From NCBI RefSeq assembly GCF_009827545.1, contig NZ_WTYS01000001.1, forward strand, positions 1,885,772 to 1,949,771: a DNA stretch of 64,000 nt, in the 5' to 3' direction. Both the position numbers and the translations under genes were made by a program. Shown here piece after piece: positions 9,178-17,559 of this stretch (positions are counted from its first letter, which is position 1; the number at the start of each line of letters is the position of its first letter). The notes beneath the pieces were generated by a model that saw only the letters and a list, made by a program, of their open reading frames with translations, was not told the origin of the DNA and made no database searches. The DNA is from Pontixanthobacter gangjinensis. GTDB taxonomy: Bacteria; Pseudomonadota; Alphaproteobacteria; Sphingomonadales; Sphingomonadaceae.

Positions 9178-9807
9178 ATGACCAGACATCTAGGTTCCGG
9201 ATCGCTTGTTATCGCGACGCATAATGCAGGTAAGTTGAAAGAAATTTCGGCTTTGCTGGAGCCGCATGGTCTTAAATGCCTTTCAGCAGGTTCTCTGGGA
9301 CTTCCAGAGCCTGCTGAAACCGGCACCACATTTGTCGAGAACGCACTGATCAAAGCGCGCGCTGCGGCCGAAGCTTCCGGCATTGTTTCGCTAGCCGATG
9401 ACAGCGGCCTGTCCGTTGCTGCCCTTGATGGTCGTCCTGGGGTTTACACCGCCGACTGGGCCGAGCGGCAATGGTTTGAGGGTAAGCCAGGACGCGATTG
9501 GTATATGGCGATGGGTAAAGTTGAGGGAATGCTGGCAGAGCAAGGCCCCGATGTGTCGCGCGCCGCATGGTTTTCTTGCGTGCTCGCAATCGCATGGCCC
9601 GATGGCGAAAGTGCTGTCTATGAGGGGCGGATCGATGGTTCGCTCACTTGGCCGCCGCGAGGCAAGCTTGGCTTCGGCTATGACCCCGTCTTTATTCCGG
9701 TAGGTAAAGATCAGACTTTCGCCGAACTCGATCCGGCTGAAAAACACGCGATGAGCCACCGCGCCGATGCCTTTGCAAAGCTGGTCGCCGAGCAATTCGG
9801 CCGCTAA
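9178..9807 (+). CDS. rdgB: XTP/dITP pyrophosphatase (RdgB/HAM1 family)
   Basis: 209 residues. Hydrolyses non-canonical purine triphosphates (XTP, ITP, dITP) to monophosphates, keeping them out of nucleic acids. The family N-terminal motif [14 protein letters not shown], the metal-binding [22 protein letters not shown] and the terminal GYDPVF...[19 protein letters not shown] are all present. Immediately follows rph and precedes hemW by 10 bp. Confidence 0.96.
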   Translation: MTRHLGSGSLVIATHNAGKLKEISALLEPHGLKCLSAGSLGLPEPAETGTTFVENALIKARAAAEASGIVSLADDSGLSVAALDGRPGVYTADWAERQWFEGKPGRDWYMAMGKVEGMLAEQGPDVSRAAWFSCVLAIAWPDGESAVYEGRIDGSLTWPPRGKLGFGYDPVFIPVGKDQTFAELDPAEKHAMSHRADAFAKLVAEQFGR

Positions 9808-9817
9808 CATTCCGCAC

Positions 9818-10969
9818 ATGGCGCGCGCATTGTATATTCACTGGCCCTTCTGCTTGAAGAAATGCCCCTATTGTGACTTCAACAGCCATGTACGGTCTGG
9901 TGTCGATCACGCCGCTTGGCAAGCAGCTCTGATCGCTGACATGGAGCATGAGGCACAACTGGCTGGTGGCGAGCCGCTCGGGTCCATCTTCTTCGGCGGC
10001 GGCACTCCATCGCTGATGCCACCCGCCCTCGTCGGTGCATTGCTGGAGCGGGCAGAGCAATTGTGGGGCTTTGCGCCAGGAATAGAAATCACCTTGGAAG
10101 CAAACCCTTCTTCGGTTGAAGCATCGAAGTTTGGCGATCTGGCACTGGCAGGAATCAACCGCGTTTCTCTTGGCCTACAATCGCTGGATGACAGCCAGCT
10201 TAAATTCCTGGGCCGCTTGCACAATGCCGCCGAAGGGGTCGCTGCCTTAGATGTGGCCCAAAAGCATTTCGCAAGAGTCAGCTTCGATTTAATTTACGCG
10301 AGACCGAAGCAAACAGAAGCCGAATGGCGCGCAGAATTGGCACGCGCACTATCCTTCGGCACAGACCATCTTTCGCTCTATCAACTGACTATAGAGCCTA
10401 ATACGCGCTTCGCGACAGATGTAAGGCTTGGCGCGTTTTCGCCGATGGACAATGACCCCGCAGCAGATTTGTTCGAAGTAACCCGCGAGATGACCGCAGC
10501 GGCGGGGCTACCTGCCTACGAAATCAGCAACCATGCCCGCCCCGGTCAGGAGAGCCGCCATAATCTGACCTATTGGCGCTATCAGGATTACTGCGGGATT
10601 GGCCCCGGTGCGCATGGTCGGCGGGGTTCGAAAGCCACACTTCGGCATAAGAAGCCGGAGAACTGGATCGCAGCAGTGGTTGAAACAGGCGATGGATTGA
10701 AGGAGGAAGCGACGCTTTCCCCCGCCGAGCGCGCGTCCGAAGCGTTGTTGATGGGACTGAGATTGGCGGAGGGTGTTTCGCTTGCCGCTATTGGCCAGCG
10801 ATTTAAAACTGCTCCAGCGGAATTGCTCAACCAAGAAAAAGTCAAACTGATGACCGACCTTGGTTTTGTCTGGACTGAGGATGACCAGTTCGGCGTAACT
10901 TCAAAAGGAATGCCGCTGCTCGATGCGCTGCTGGGGGAACTCGTCAGCGAAGATTTGGTCATGGCATGA
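9818..10969 (+). CDS. hemW: Radical SAM haem chaperone HemW-like protein
   Basis: 383 residues. Start placed at the ATG of MARALYIHWPFC; upstream codons would overlap rdgB. The radical-SAM cluster motif CLKKCPYC (CxxxCxxC) lies in the first 25 residues, followed by SIFFGGGTPSLM. HemW proteins bind haem and a 4Fe-4S cluster and help insert haem; they are often misannotated as oxygen-independent coproporphyrinogen oxidase. Third gene of the rph-rdgB-hemW group, with the recombinase gene 7 bp downstream. Confidence 0.92.
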   Translation: MARALYIHWPFCLKKCPYCDFNSHVRSGVDHAAWQAALIADMEHEAQLAGGEPLGSIFFGGGTPSLMPPALVGALLERAEQLWGFAPGIEITLEANPSSVEASKFGDLALAGINRVSLGLQSLDDSQLKFLGRLHNAAEGVAALDVAQKHFARVSFDLIYARPKQTEAEWRAELARALSFGTDHLSLYQLTIEPNTRFATDVRLGAFSPMDNDPAADLFEVTREMTAAAGLPAYEISNHARPGQESRHNLTYWRYQDYCGIGPGAHGRRGSKATLRHKKPENWIAAVVETGDGLKEEATLSPAERASEALLMGLRLAEGVSLAAIGQRFKTAPAELLNQEKVKLMTDLGFVWTEDDQFGVTSKGMPLLDALLGELVSEDLVMA

Positions 10970-10976
10970 GGGCCGA

Positions 10977-11873
10977 ATGACCAAAGCCGATTTGCTCGAA
11001 GCTTGGCGAGGCTATCTGACTACAGGGCGAAGGCGTTCCCCGCACACAGTCCGCGCCTATTTGGCTGCCGCCAATTTGTTGATCGAGCGAAACACACTGA
11101 ATTCATGGGGGGATGCCGCACAGCTTGATGCGGGCGAATTGCGCCGTCATTTGGCGGATCGCCGCGCCGATGGTTTGAGCAACTCTTCTGCCGCACGCGA
11201 ACTATCAGCCGTCAAAGCGTTCATCAAATATGCCCGTGAACAATCTGGCATGCCCGAAAGCGCCGCGCCCCGATTGCGCGGCCCGCGCATCAAGAAAGGC
11301 CTGCCCCGCCCCGTCACGCCCGATGAAGCGAGCAATCTTGCCGAAACAGTTGCAAGCGATGCAGCGCAGGATTGGGTCGGTGCGCGGGACCGGGCGGTGT
11401 TGTTGCTGCTCTATGGTGCGGGCTTGCGTATCGCAGAGGCGCTTTCGGTAAAATGCGCGGTATTACCGCTCGGCGACACGCTGCAAGTCACTGGCAAGGG
11501 CGGAAAGCAGCGCGTGGTTCCGATCATCCCGGTTATTAAAGATGCCGTAGAAGCCTACATCGCTCTCAATCCGTGGCCAATGGATAGCGATAATCCCTTA
11601 TTTCGAGGTGCAAGGGGAGGCGCGCTGGGTCAAGGTATGGTGCAAAAAGCAATGGCCCGTGCCCGGATCGCACTCGGCCTGCCAGCCACAGCCACACCGC
11701 ACGCCTTGCGCCACAGCTTCGCAACACATTTGCTTAGTGCCGGGGCAGATTTGCGGAGCCTGCAAGAATTGCTTGGCCATGCGAGCCTTGGCAGTACGCA
11801 AATTTATACCAAAGTGGATGCGGCCACACTGCTAGACACTTATCGCAGCGCCCATCCGCGAGAAAAGGATTAG
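10977..11873 (+). CDS. xerC: Tyrosine recombinase XerC
   Basis: 298 residues, typical of XerC/XerD site-specific recombinases that resolve chromosome dimers at dif with FtsK. N-terminal SAM-like DNA-binding domain (about 3-90, including SPHTVRAYLAAANLL) and catalytic domain with the complete set Arg151 (GAGLRIAEAL), Lys174 (GKGGKQR), His242/Arg245 (HALRHSFATHLL), His268 (LLGHASL) and nucleophile Tyr277 (IYTKVD). Start ATG at 10977, 7 bp after hemW. The stop overlaps gshB tail-to-tail by 4 bp (TTAG). XerC rather than XerD is inferred from context. Confidence 0.88.
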   Translation: MTKADLLEAWRGYLTTGRRRSPHTVRAYLAAANLLIERNTLNSWGDAAQLDAGELRRHLADRRADGLSNSSAARELSAVKAFIKYAREQSGMPESAAPRLRGPRIKKGLPRPVTPDEASNLAETVASDAAQDWVGARDRAVLLLLYGAGLRIAEALSVKCAVLPLGDTLQVTGKGGKQRVVPIIPVIKDAVEAYIALNPWPMDSDNPLFRGARGGALGQGMVQKAMARARIALGLPATATPHALRHSFATHLLSAGADLRSLQELLGHASLGSTQIYTKVDAATLLDTYRSAHPREKD

Positions 11874-12829
11874 AGCCGAGCCTCGATTGCGTCCCAGATT
11901 CTTGCTGGAGTGTCGGTGCCGTTGAAAGTGTCGATTGCCACGATACCTGTTGGCGAGGTGACGTTGATTTCGGTCAGCCATTTACCGCCGATTACATCGA
12001 TTCCGACAAACACCAATCCACGTTTCTTGAGTTCAGGCCCCATAGCTGCGCAAATTTCTTCCTCGCGAGCGGTCAAATCGGCTGCTTCTGCATAACCGCC
12101 TTGTGCCAGATTGGACCTGAATTCACCCTCACCGGGCTTCCGGTTTATAGCGCCAGCAAACTCTCCGTCGATTAGGACGATACGCTTATCGCCTTCAGCA
12201 ACTTCTGGCAGGAACGGTTGCACCATGTGGGGTTCGGGCCACGTCTGATTGAACAATTCGAATAAAGCCGTGGTGTTGGTCTTGTCCTCGTCCAACCTAA
12301 AGATTGCCTTTCCGCCATTGCCATGAAGTGGCTTCACCACAACGCTGCCATGTTGTTCCTGAAAAGCGCGTACATCGGCCAATTCCCGCGCAATCAATGT
12401 TGGCGGCATAAACCGCGCATAATCCAGCACGAACATCTTTTCCGGTGCATTGATAACTTCCCGCGGATCATTGGTGACGAGCGTTTGCCCCTTCAGCCGG
12501 TCCAGCATGAGTGCAGCACTGATATAGCCAAGGTGAAACGGAGGATCTTGCCGCATCAAGATCACATCAATGTCTTTGGCAAGGTCAATTCTGCGGCGAT
12601 CGCCCATCGTGTAATGGTCACCCACAACAGGCCGCACTGTTACGGGAGCAGCATGCGCGGTCAGTTTTCCCGCCGCCTCGCCGCCGGTTTCGTAGGATAG
12701 CGAGCGCACATCAAAGTGCCAAACCTGCATCCCGCGGGCCTGTGCAGACAACATAAGGGCAAAGGAACTGTCGCCCGCAATATTGATCGATTCCATCGGG
12801 TCCATCTGGACCGCTACGCGCAAAGCCAT
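11870..12829 (-). CDS. gshB: Glutathione synthetase
   Basis: 319-residue ATP-grasp ligase joining glycine to gamma-glutamylcysteine. N-terminus MALRVAVQMDPMESINIAGDSSFALM, then FHLGYISAALMLDRL, the ATP-grasp segment VVVKPLHGNGGKAIFRL and the terminal INVTSPTGIVAIDTFNGTD. Start at ATG 12829 with AGGA 7 bases upstream (a GTG lies one codon earlier). Last gene of a minus-strand operon rsmI-yraN-gshB, 24 bp after yraN. Confidence 0.96.
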   Translation of the reverse strand: MALRVAVQMDPMESINIAGDSSFALMLSAQARGMQVWHFDVRSLSYETGGEAAGKLTAHAAPVTVRPVVGDHYTMGDRRRIDLAKDIDVILMRQDPPFHLGYISAALMLDRLKGQTLVTNDPREVINAPEKMFVLDYARFMPPTLIARELADVRAFQEQHGSVVVKPLHGNGGKAIFRLDEDKTNTTALFELFNQTWPEPHMVQPFLPEVAEGDKRIVLIDGEFAGAINRKPGEGEFRSNLAQGGYAEAADLTAREEEICAAMGPELKKRGLVFVGIDVIGGKWLTEINVTSPTGIVAIDTFNGTDTPARIWDAIEARL

Positions 12830-12853
12830 CACAATTTCCTATCTATCGGCAGA

Positions 12854-13204
12854 TCACGGCTGCCATGCATTGACGATGTGGCGAGGGAACCCGCCGGGCG
12901 CAAGCAGGATGACGTCAATCCTGATATCTTCGCCATCTGTAGCATATTTATGTGCCACGCATTCTACCGCCGCCGCCACGCGGCTGAGCCGGTATTCATC
13001 AATTGCATGATCCAGATCTTCTTGGCGTTTGCGCCATTTGACCTCGACAAATGCGACGATGCCGCCTCGTTTCACGATAAGATCAATTTCTCCGCGAGGA
13101 GTTCTGACCCGCTGGGCCAGCACGGACCATCCTTTCATTCGCAGCCACATCGCTGCTCGCAGCTCCCCGTCGCGCCCACTTTGCTCGGCAATCTGGCGCT
13201 TCAT
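12854..13204 (-). CDS. yraN: YraN family protein (UPF0102, nuclease-fold)
   Basis: 116 residues. UPF0102 proteins adopt a restriction-endonuclease-like fold of unproven function. The fold's acidic and lysine residues are visible: GRDGELRAAMWL, RGEIDLIVKRGG and VAFVEVKWRK (E-x-K). Start ATG overlaps the rsmI stop as ATGA, indicating translational coupling. The rsmI-yraN-lppC neighbourhood is conserved in many proteobacteria (yraL-yraM-yraN of E. coli). Confidence 0.93.
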   Translation of the reverse strand: MKRQIAEQSGRDGELRAAMWLRMKGWSVLAQRVRTPRGEIDLIVKRGGIVAFVEVKWRKRQEDLDHAIDEYRLSRVAAAVECVAHKYATDGEDIRIDVILLAPGGFPRHIVNAWQP

Positions 13205-14049
13205 TCGCCGCGGATTTCCATGGCCCTAGCGTAAAGCTGCTTGCGGTCGCGGCCGGTTGCCTTGGCGACTTTGCCTGCTGCTTGCGATGCTTTGTCCGTT
13301 TTCAACGCATCTTTCAGCAAGAGATCGACATCGTCATCGCTTGTTTCCAATTCCGCCGGAGGGGCAACCATCAGGACAATTTCTCCCTTGGCAGGATAGT
13401 CGGTGTAATGGTCCGCCAATCGGGCCGCAGGACCGCTGCGGCATTCCTCGTGCAGTTTGGTGATTTCGCGTGCAACAGACACCATTCGATCAGGTAGCAA
13501 TTCGCTCAACGCTTCGAGCGATTTTACCAGTCTAGGACCTGTTTCGTAGAAGATCAGTGTTGCATCGACTTGCGCAACATCCAGAAATGCCTCTCTGCGC
13601 GCCTTATCCTTGTTTGGGATGAAGCCTGCGAACAGAAACCGGTCGTTGGGCAATCCGGACAGCGTCAGCCCGGCAATCGCGGCACACGCCCCCGGCAGCG
13701 TGGTGACAGCCACGCCCGCGTCGCGCGCGTCGCGAACAAGCCTGTAACCGGGATCGGAAATTAGCGGGGTGCCAGCATCGCTTACCAGCGCAATGGCCTG
13801 ACTATGCATTGATTCAACCAATCGCACCCGCTCTCGCTCACCGCTATGGTCGTTATATCTGATTAGCTTGGTTGAAATGCCAAGATGTTTGGTGAGCTTG
13901 CCCGTCACCCGCGTATCTTCGCACGCAACCGCATCACAGCGGCGCAAGATATCTGCCGCCCGCACCGTTATGTCGCCAAGATTGCCAATCGGGGTGGCAA
14001 CGATATAGAGACCCGGTAATAAGGCTTCGAGGGTTGGTTCGCTAATCAC
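13201..14049 (-). CDS. rsmI: 16S rRNA (cytidine-1402 2'-O)-methyltransferase RsmI
   Basis: 282 residues. Methylates the 2'-OH of C1402 in the 16S decoding centre. LYIVATPIGNLGDITVRA at the N-terminus is the tetrapyrrole-methylase-fold SAM site; then CEDTRVTGKLTKHLGI and SDAGTPLISDPGYRLV. The frame stays open ~340 bp further upstream, but that would overlap the divergent lipoprotein gene, so the GTG at 14049 (VISEPTLEALLPG) is chosen; length then equals the family norm of about 285. No clear ribosome site is seen, so the start is tentative. Confidence 0.93.
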   Translation of the reverse strand: MISEPTLEALLPGLYIVATPIGNLGDITVRAADILRRCDAVACEDTRVTGKLTKHLGISTKLIRYNDHSGERERVRLVESMHSQAIALVSDAGTPLISDPGYRLVRDARDAGVAVTTLPGACAAIAGLTLSGLPNDRFLFAGFIPNKDKARREAFLDVAQVDATLIFYETGPRLVKSLEALSELLPDRMVSVAREITKLHEECRSGPAARLADHYTDYPAKGEIVLMVAPPAELETSDDDVDLLLKDALKTDKASQAAGKVAKATGRDRKQLYARAMEIRGE

Positions 14050-14089
14050 TAAGAAGGCCAATGGACTAGGAAGAGTAGGGACCGCAAGG

Positions 14090-15268
14090 ATGAACCGTAT
14101 TAAGTTGACCAGCATGAAGCTTGACCGGCGCAAATTATTTGTCGCTGGCGCCACGATCCTTCTTGCCGGTTGTAAGGTTATTCCAGGCGGTCCGGTTGCG
14201 ACAACGACCGGTCCTGTTGCCACCCCAACACCGGAACCGAGCGCCACGGCGCTGCCAACCGACGAGACACGCCACCGCATTGCGCTGTTGGTGCCGCTGT
14301 CGGGCGATAATGGTGCGGTTGGCAATTCGATTGCCAATGCGACGACTATGGCGATTCTCGATACCAACGCCAGCAATCTGCGGATTACCACCTATGACAC
14401 AGCTGGCGGCGCGCGCTCGGCTGCGCGCAAGGCCATTGCAGAGGGGAACAAGTTGATCCTTGGCCCCTTGATGGCAAATAATGTGCCCAATGTTCTGGCA
14501 GAGGCGCGGCCTGCCAATGTGCCGTTGATTTCGTTCTCCAACGACACCAGCGTGGCTGGCCCCGATGTCTTTGTGATGGGCCATATCCCCAGCCAATCCA
14601 TATTGCGGACGGTAGAATACGCCCGCCAAAACGGTTCCACGAGTTTCGGCGTGATCGCCCCTGAGGGCGAATATGGCGATCAAGCTTCAGCAGCAGTGAA
14701 AGATGCGGTTCGCGAATTTGGCGGGTCTTTGGTAGCGACGGAAACCTATGCACGCGGCAACACATCGATCATCAGCGCGGCGCAGCGGCTGAAGCAACGC
14801 GGCGGGTTTGATACAGTGCTGATTGCAGACGGGGCACGGCTTGCGGCGCTTGCGGCAGGCGAACTTAATCCGCGCGGCGCAGGCACAGCGAAGATTTTGG
14901 GTACCGAACTGCTCAGCGGAGAGGCTGGGGTCACGCGAACTAGCGCACTTCGCAGCACGTTATTCTCGGCGGTTTCTGATTCCCGCTTCAAGCGCTTTTC
15001 CGACAGCTATAATTCACGATTCGGAGGGCAACCTTACCGTATTTCGACGCTCGGCTATGACGGCGTTTTACTTACATTGCGCGTCGCTCGTGATTGGCGG
15101 GTGGGCAGCACATTCCCGATTGCCGAATTGCGCAGCGATGAGGGATTCCTCGGGCTTGACGGTGCATTCCGCTTCCGCCGCAACGGAGTGATCGAGCGCG
15201 CAATGGAAGTGCGCGAGATTCAGGATGGCAAAGTCGTGATTGTCTCCCCTGCCCCTGCTACATTCTGA
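14090..15268 (+). CDS. LppC/LpoA-like penicillin-binding protein activator, lipoprotein
   Basis: 392 residues. N-terminus has a twin-arginine-like LDRRKLFVAG followed by the lipobox LLAGC, so probably an outer-membrane lipoprotein, possibly Tat-exported. A Pro/Thr-rich linker (VATPTPEPSATALP) leads into a periplasmic-binding-protein type I fold beginning HRIALLVPLSGDNGAVG, as in the C-terminal half of LpoA (YraM), the activator of PBP1A. The TPR half of gamma-proteobacterial LpoA is absent. Divergent from rsmI with only 40 bp between starts, the conserved yraL-yraM arrangement. An alternative ATG at 14114 has no ribosome site. Confidence 0.85.
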   Translation: MNRIKLTSMKLDRRKLFVAGATILLAGCKVIPGGPVATTTGPVATPTPEPSATALPTDETRHRIALLVPLSGDNGAVGNSIANATTMAILDTNASNLRITTYDTAGGARSAARKAIAEGNKLILGPLMANNVPNVLAEARPANVPLISFSNDTSVAGPDVFVMGHIPSQSILRTVEYARQNGSTSFGVIAPEGEYGDQASAAVKDAVREFGGSLVATETYARGNTSIISAAQRLKQRGGFDTVLIADGARLAALAAGELNPRGAGTAKILGTELLSGEAGVTRTSALRSTLFSAVSDSRFKRFSDSYNSRFGGQPYRISTLGYDGVLLTLRVARDWRVGSTFPIAELRSDEGFLGLDGAFRFRRNGVIERAMEVREIQDGKVVIVSPAPATF

Positions 15269-15355
15269 TCTATCTTTGTTCTGATGGTTTGTGGCGGACG
15301 ATAAACTGCAGCTAGCGCTTGTAAGGCTTAGAAACGCAGGCTTATAGCAGGCGGC

Positions 15356-17347
15356 ATGGCAGATGATCTTTTTGAAGGCACCCCCGCATCGAGCGGTGAT
15401 TACGATTCCTCCTCGATCGAGGTGCTGGAAGGGCTTGAGCCTGTCCGTCGCAGACCAGGGATGTATATCGGCGGGATTGATGACCGCGCCCTGCACCATT
15501 TGGCGGCGGAAGTTATCGACAACGCGATGGACGAGGCGGTTGCTGGCCATGCCACCCGGATTGAAGTCTCGCTGGAAGAGGGAAACCGGCTTAGCGTTGC
15601 GGACAATGGCCGCGGTATTCCGGTCGATGAGCATCCTAAATTTCCAGGTAAATCGACACTCGAAGTAATCCTCTCCACGCTCCATTCGGGCGGCAAATTT
15701 TCTGGCAAGGCATATGCGACCAGCGGCGGCTTGCACGGTGTCGGCGTCAGCGTGGTCAACGCGCTTAGCAGCGACACCCGCGTAGAAGTTGCACGCGACC
15801 GGCAGCTCTATGCGCAAAGCTTCTCCAAGGGCCTGACGTTAGGCCCGATTGAGAAACTTGGCCCGACCCCCAACCGGCGCGGAACAACAGTCAGCTTTAC
15901 CCCCGACACCGAAATATTCGGCGATCGACAGTTCAAACCGCACCGTTTGTTCAAATTGGCCCGGTCCAAAGCGTATCTGTTCGCAGGCGTCGAAATCCGC
16001 TGGAAATGCGCCGAGAGTCTGACCAGCGATGATGTGCCTGCCGAAGCCACATTCAAATTTCCCGGCGGTTTGGCAGACCATCTGGCCGAGCAAATCGGTG
16101 AACGTGAATGTGTAACAGCGCAGCCATTTTCCGGAATGCAGGAATTTGCAGTTGATGACAGCGGTATGTCGCAAGGCCGCGTGGAATGGGCCTGCGCCTG
16201 GCCGCTTTATTCCGATGGTTCAACCAGCTGGTATTGCAACACTGTACCTACGCCCGATGGCGGAACGCACGAACAAGGACTGCGCGCCGCGCTGACCAAG
16301 GGGCTACGTGCGTTTGGAGAATTGACCGGGACCAAGAAAGCCAAGGACATCTCCGCCGACGACGTGATGACGGGCGGAGAGGTTATGCTAAGTGTCTTCA
16401 TCCGCGATCCGTCTTTCCAAAGCCAGACCAAGGACCGGCTGACTTCACCTGAGGCAACGCGTCTGGTCGAAAACGCCATGCGTGACCATTTCGACCACTT
16501 CCTGACTGACAATATGGAACGCGGAAAAGCTCTGCTTGGCGAAGTTATGGAGCGGATGGACGAGCGCCTGCGCCGCAAGCAAGAACGCGAGATCAAACGG
16601 AAAACTGCGACCAATGCGAAGAAGCTGCGCCTGCCCGGCAAGCTCACCGATTGTTCGGGGGAAACCGACGCGGAAACCGAATTGTTTATCGTCGAAGGCG
16701 ATTCAGCAGGTGGTAGCGCGAAACAGGCTCGCAACCGCAAAACGCAGGCAATTCTGCCGATCCGCGGTAAAATCCTCAACGTCGCCAGCGCCACGCTCGA
16801 CAAAATCAACGCCAATTCTGAGATCGCCGATCTGTCGCTCGCGATGGGCTGCGGTACGCGCAAAAATTGCGACGCCGAAAACCTGCGTTACGACCGGATT
16901 ATCATCATGACCGATGCCGACGTCGACGGGGCGCATATTGCTACCTTGCTCATGACATTTTTCTTCCAGGAAATGGCCGATATTGTCCGCAAAGGTCATC
17001 TGTTCCTCGCCCAGCCTCCGCTCTACCGTCTGACAGCGGGAAAGGAGAGCCGCTATGCCCGCGATGATGCGCACAGAGCGGAATTGGAAGCTACCGTGTT
17101 CAAAGGCAAGAATGTCGAGGTCGGGCGATTTAAGGGCCTTGGCGAAATGAACCCGTCACAACTGCGCGAAACGACCATGGACCCAAGCACCCGCAGCTTG
17201 ATCCGGATCACTCTGCCTGCAGAATTTGAACAGCGCGCAGCGGTGAAGGAACTGGTTGATCAGTTAATGGGCCGCAACCCAGAGCACCGGTTCAACTTCA
17301 TCCAGAATCGCGCCGGTGAAATGGACCGTGATTTGATCGACGCATGA
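15356..17347 (+). CDS. parE: DNA topoisomerase IV subunit B
   Basis: 663 residues. ATPase subunit of topoisomerase IV, which decatenates daughter chromosomes. GHKL ATPase motifs: EVIDNAMDEAVAGHA (residues 52-66), DNGRGIPVDEHPK, and TSGGLHGVGVSVVNALS. TOPRIM domain: ELFIVEGDSAGGSAKQARNR and IIMTDADVDGAHI. Length and the GLRAFGELTG segment fit ParE rather than the ~800-residue GyrB. parC is not in the window. Confidence 0.95.
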   Translation: MADDLFEGTPASSGDYDSSSIEVLEGLEPVRRRPGMYIGGIDDRALHHLAAEVIDNAMDEAVAGHATRIEVSLEEGNRLSVADNGRGIPVDEHPKFPGKSTLEVILSTLHSGGKFSGKAYATSGGLHGVGVSVVNALSSDTRVEVARDRQLYAQSFSKGLTLGPIEKLGPTPNRRGTTVSFTPDTEIFGDRQFKPHRLFKLARSKAYLFAGVEIRWKCAESLTSDDVPAEATFKFPGGLADHLAEQIGERECVTAQPFSGMQEFAVDDSGMSQGRVEWACAWPLYSDGSTSWYCNTVPTPDGGTHEQGLRAALTKGLRAFGELTGTKKAKDISADDVMTGGEVMLSVFIRDPSFQSQTKDRLTSPEATRLVENAMRDHFDHFLTDNMERGKALLGEVMERMDERLRRKQEREIKRKTATNAKKLRLPGKLTDCSGETDAETELFIVEGDSAGGSAKQARNRKTQAILPIRGKILNVASATLDKINANSEIADLSLAMGCGTRKNCDAENLRYDRIIIMTDADVDGAHIATLLMTFFFQEMADIVRKGHLFLAQPPLYRLTAGKESRYARDDAHRAELEATVFKGKNVEVGRFKGLGEMNPSQLRETTMDPSTRSLIRITLPAEFEQRAAVKELVDQLMGRNPEHRFNFIQNRAGEMDRDLIDA

Positions 17348-17378
17348 TATGATAATCGGTTAGTTTGACAAAAATAGT

Positions 17379-17559
17379 ATGGCTGCAATTTTTGCTGTCT
17401 TCGTCGCTGTAGTGTTCGGGGGCGTTTTGTGATTGAATCGCCGAGCGGCGCGAAAACTAGCAGAAGAGATCACTCAGATCGAGAGCATGGCTTGAGCATC
17501 AAAGTGACCAATTGGCGTCAATCTGCCAACTCAAAGACCATATCGTGAAGGAATCATAA
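17379..17559 (+). pseudogene. Possible decayed small membrane-protein gene upstream of the beta-lactamase-like gene
   Basis: An ATG at 17379 opens a 17-residue hydrophobic peptide MAAIFAVFVAVVFGGVL that stops at TGA 17430. Beyond that stop the same frame reads LNRRAARKLAEEITQIESMA, an amphipathic coiled-coil-like stretch, then stops; shifting frame at about 17490 gives EHQSDQLASICQLKDHIVKES ending in TAA that overlaps the next ATG (TAATG). Together these look like a ~60-residue one-span membrane protein with a coiled-coil tail, broken by one stop and one frameshift. A TTGACA lies at 17365. Alternatively the region is non-coding or holds sequencing errors. Confidence 0.3.

Noticed and set aside
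14050-14391. N-terminal extension of RsmI to 14391
   Set aside because: It would overlap the divergent lipoprotein start by about 300 bp, and the added sequence is low-complexity; the GTG at 14049 gives the normal family length.
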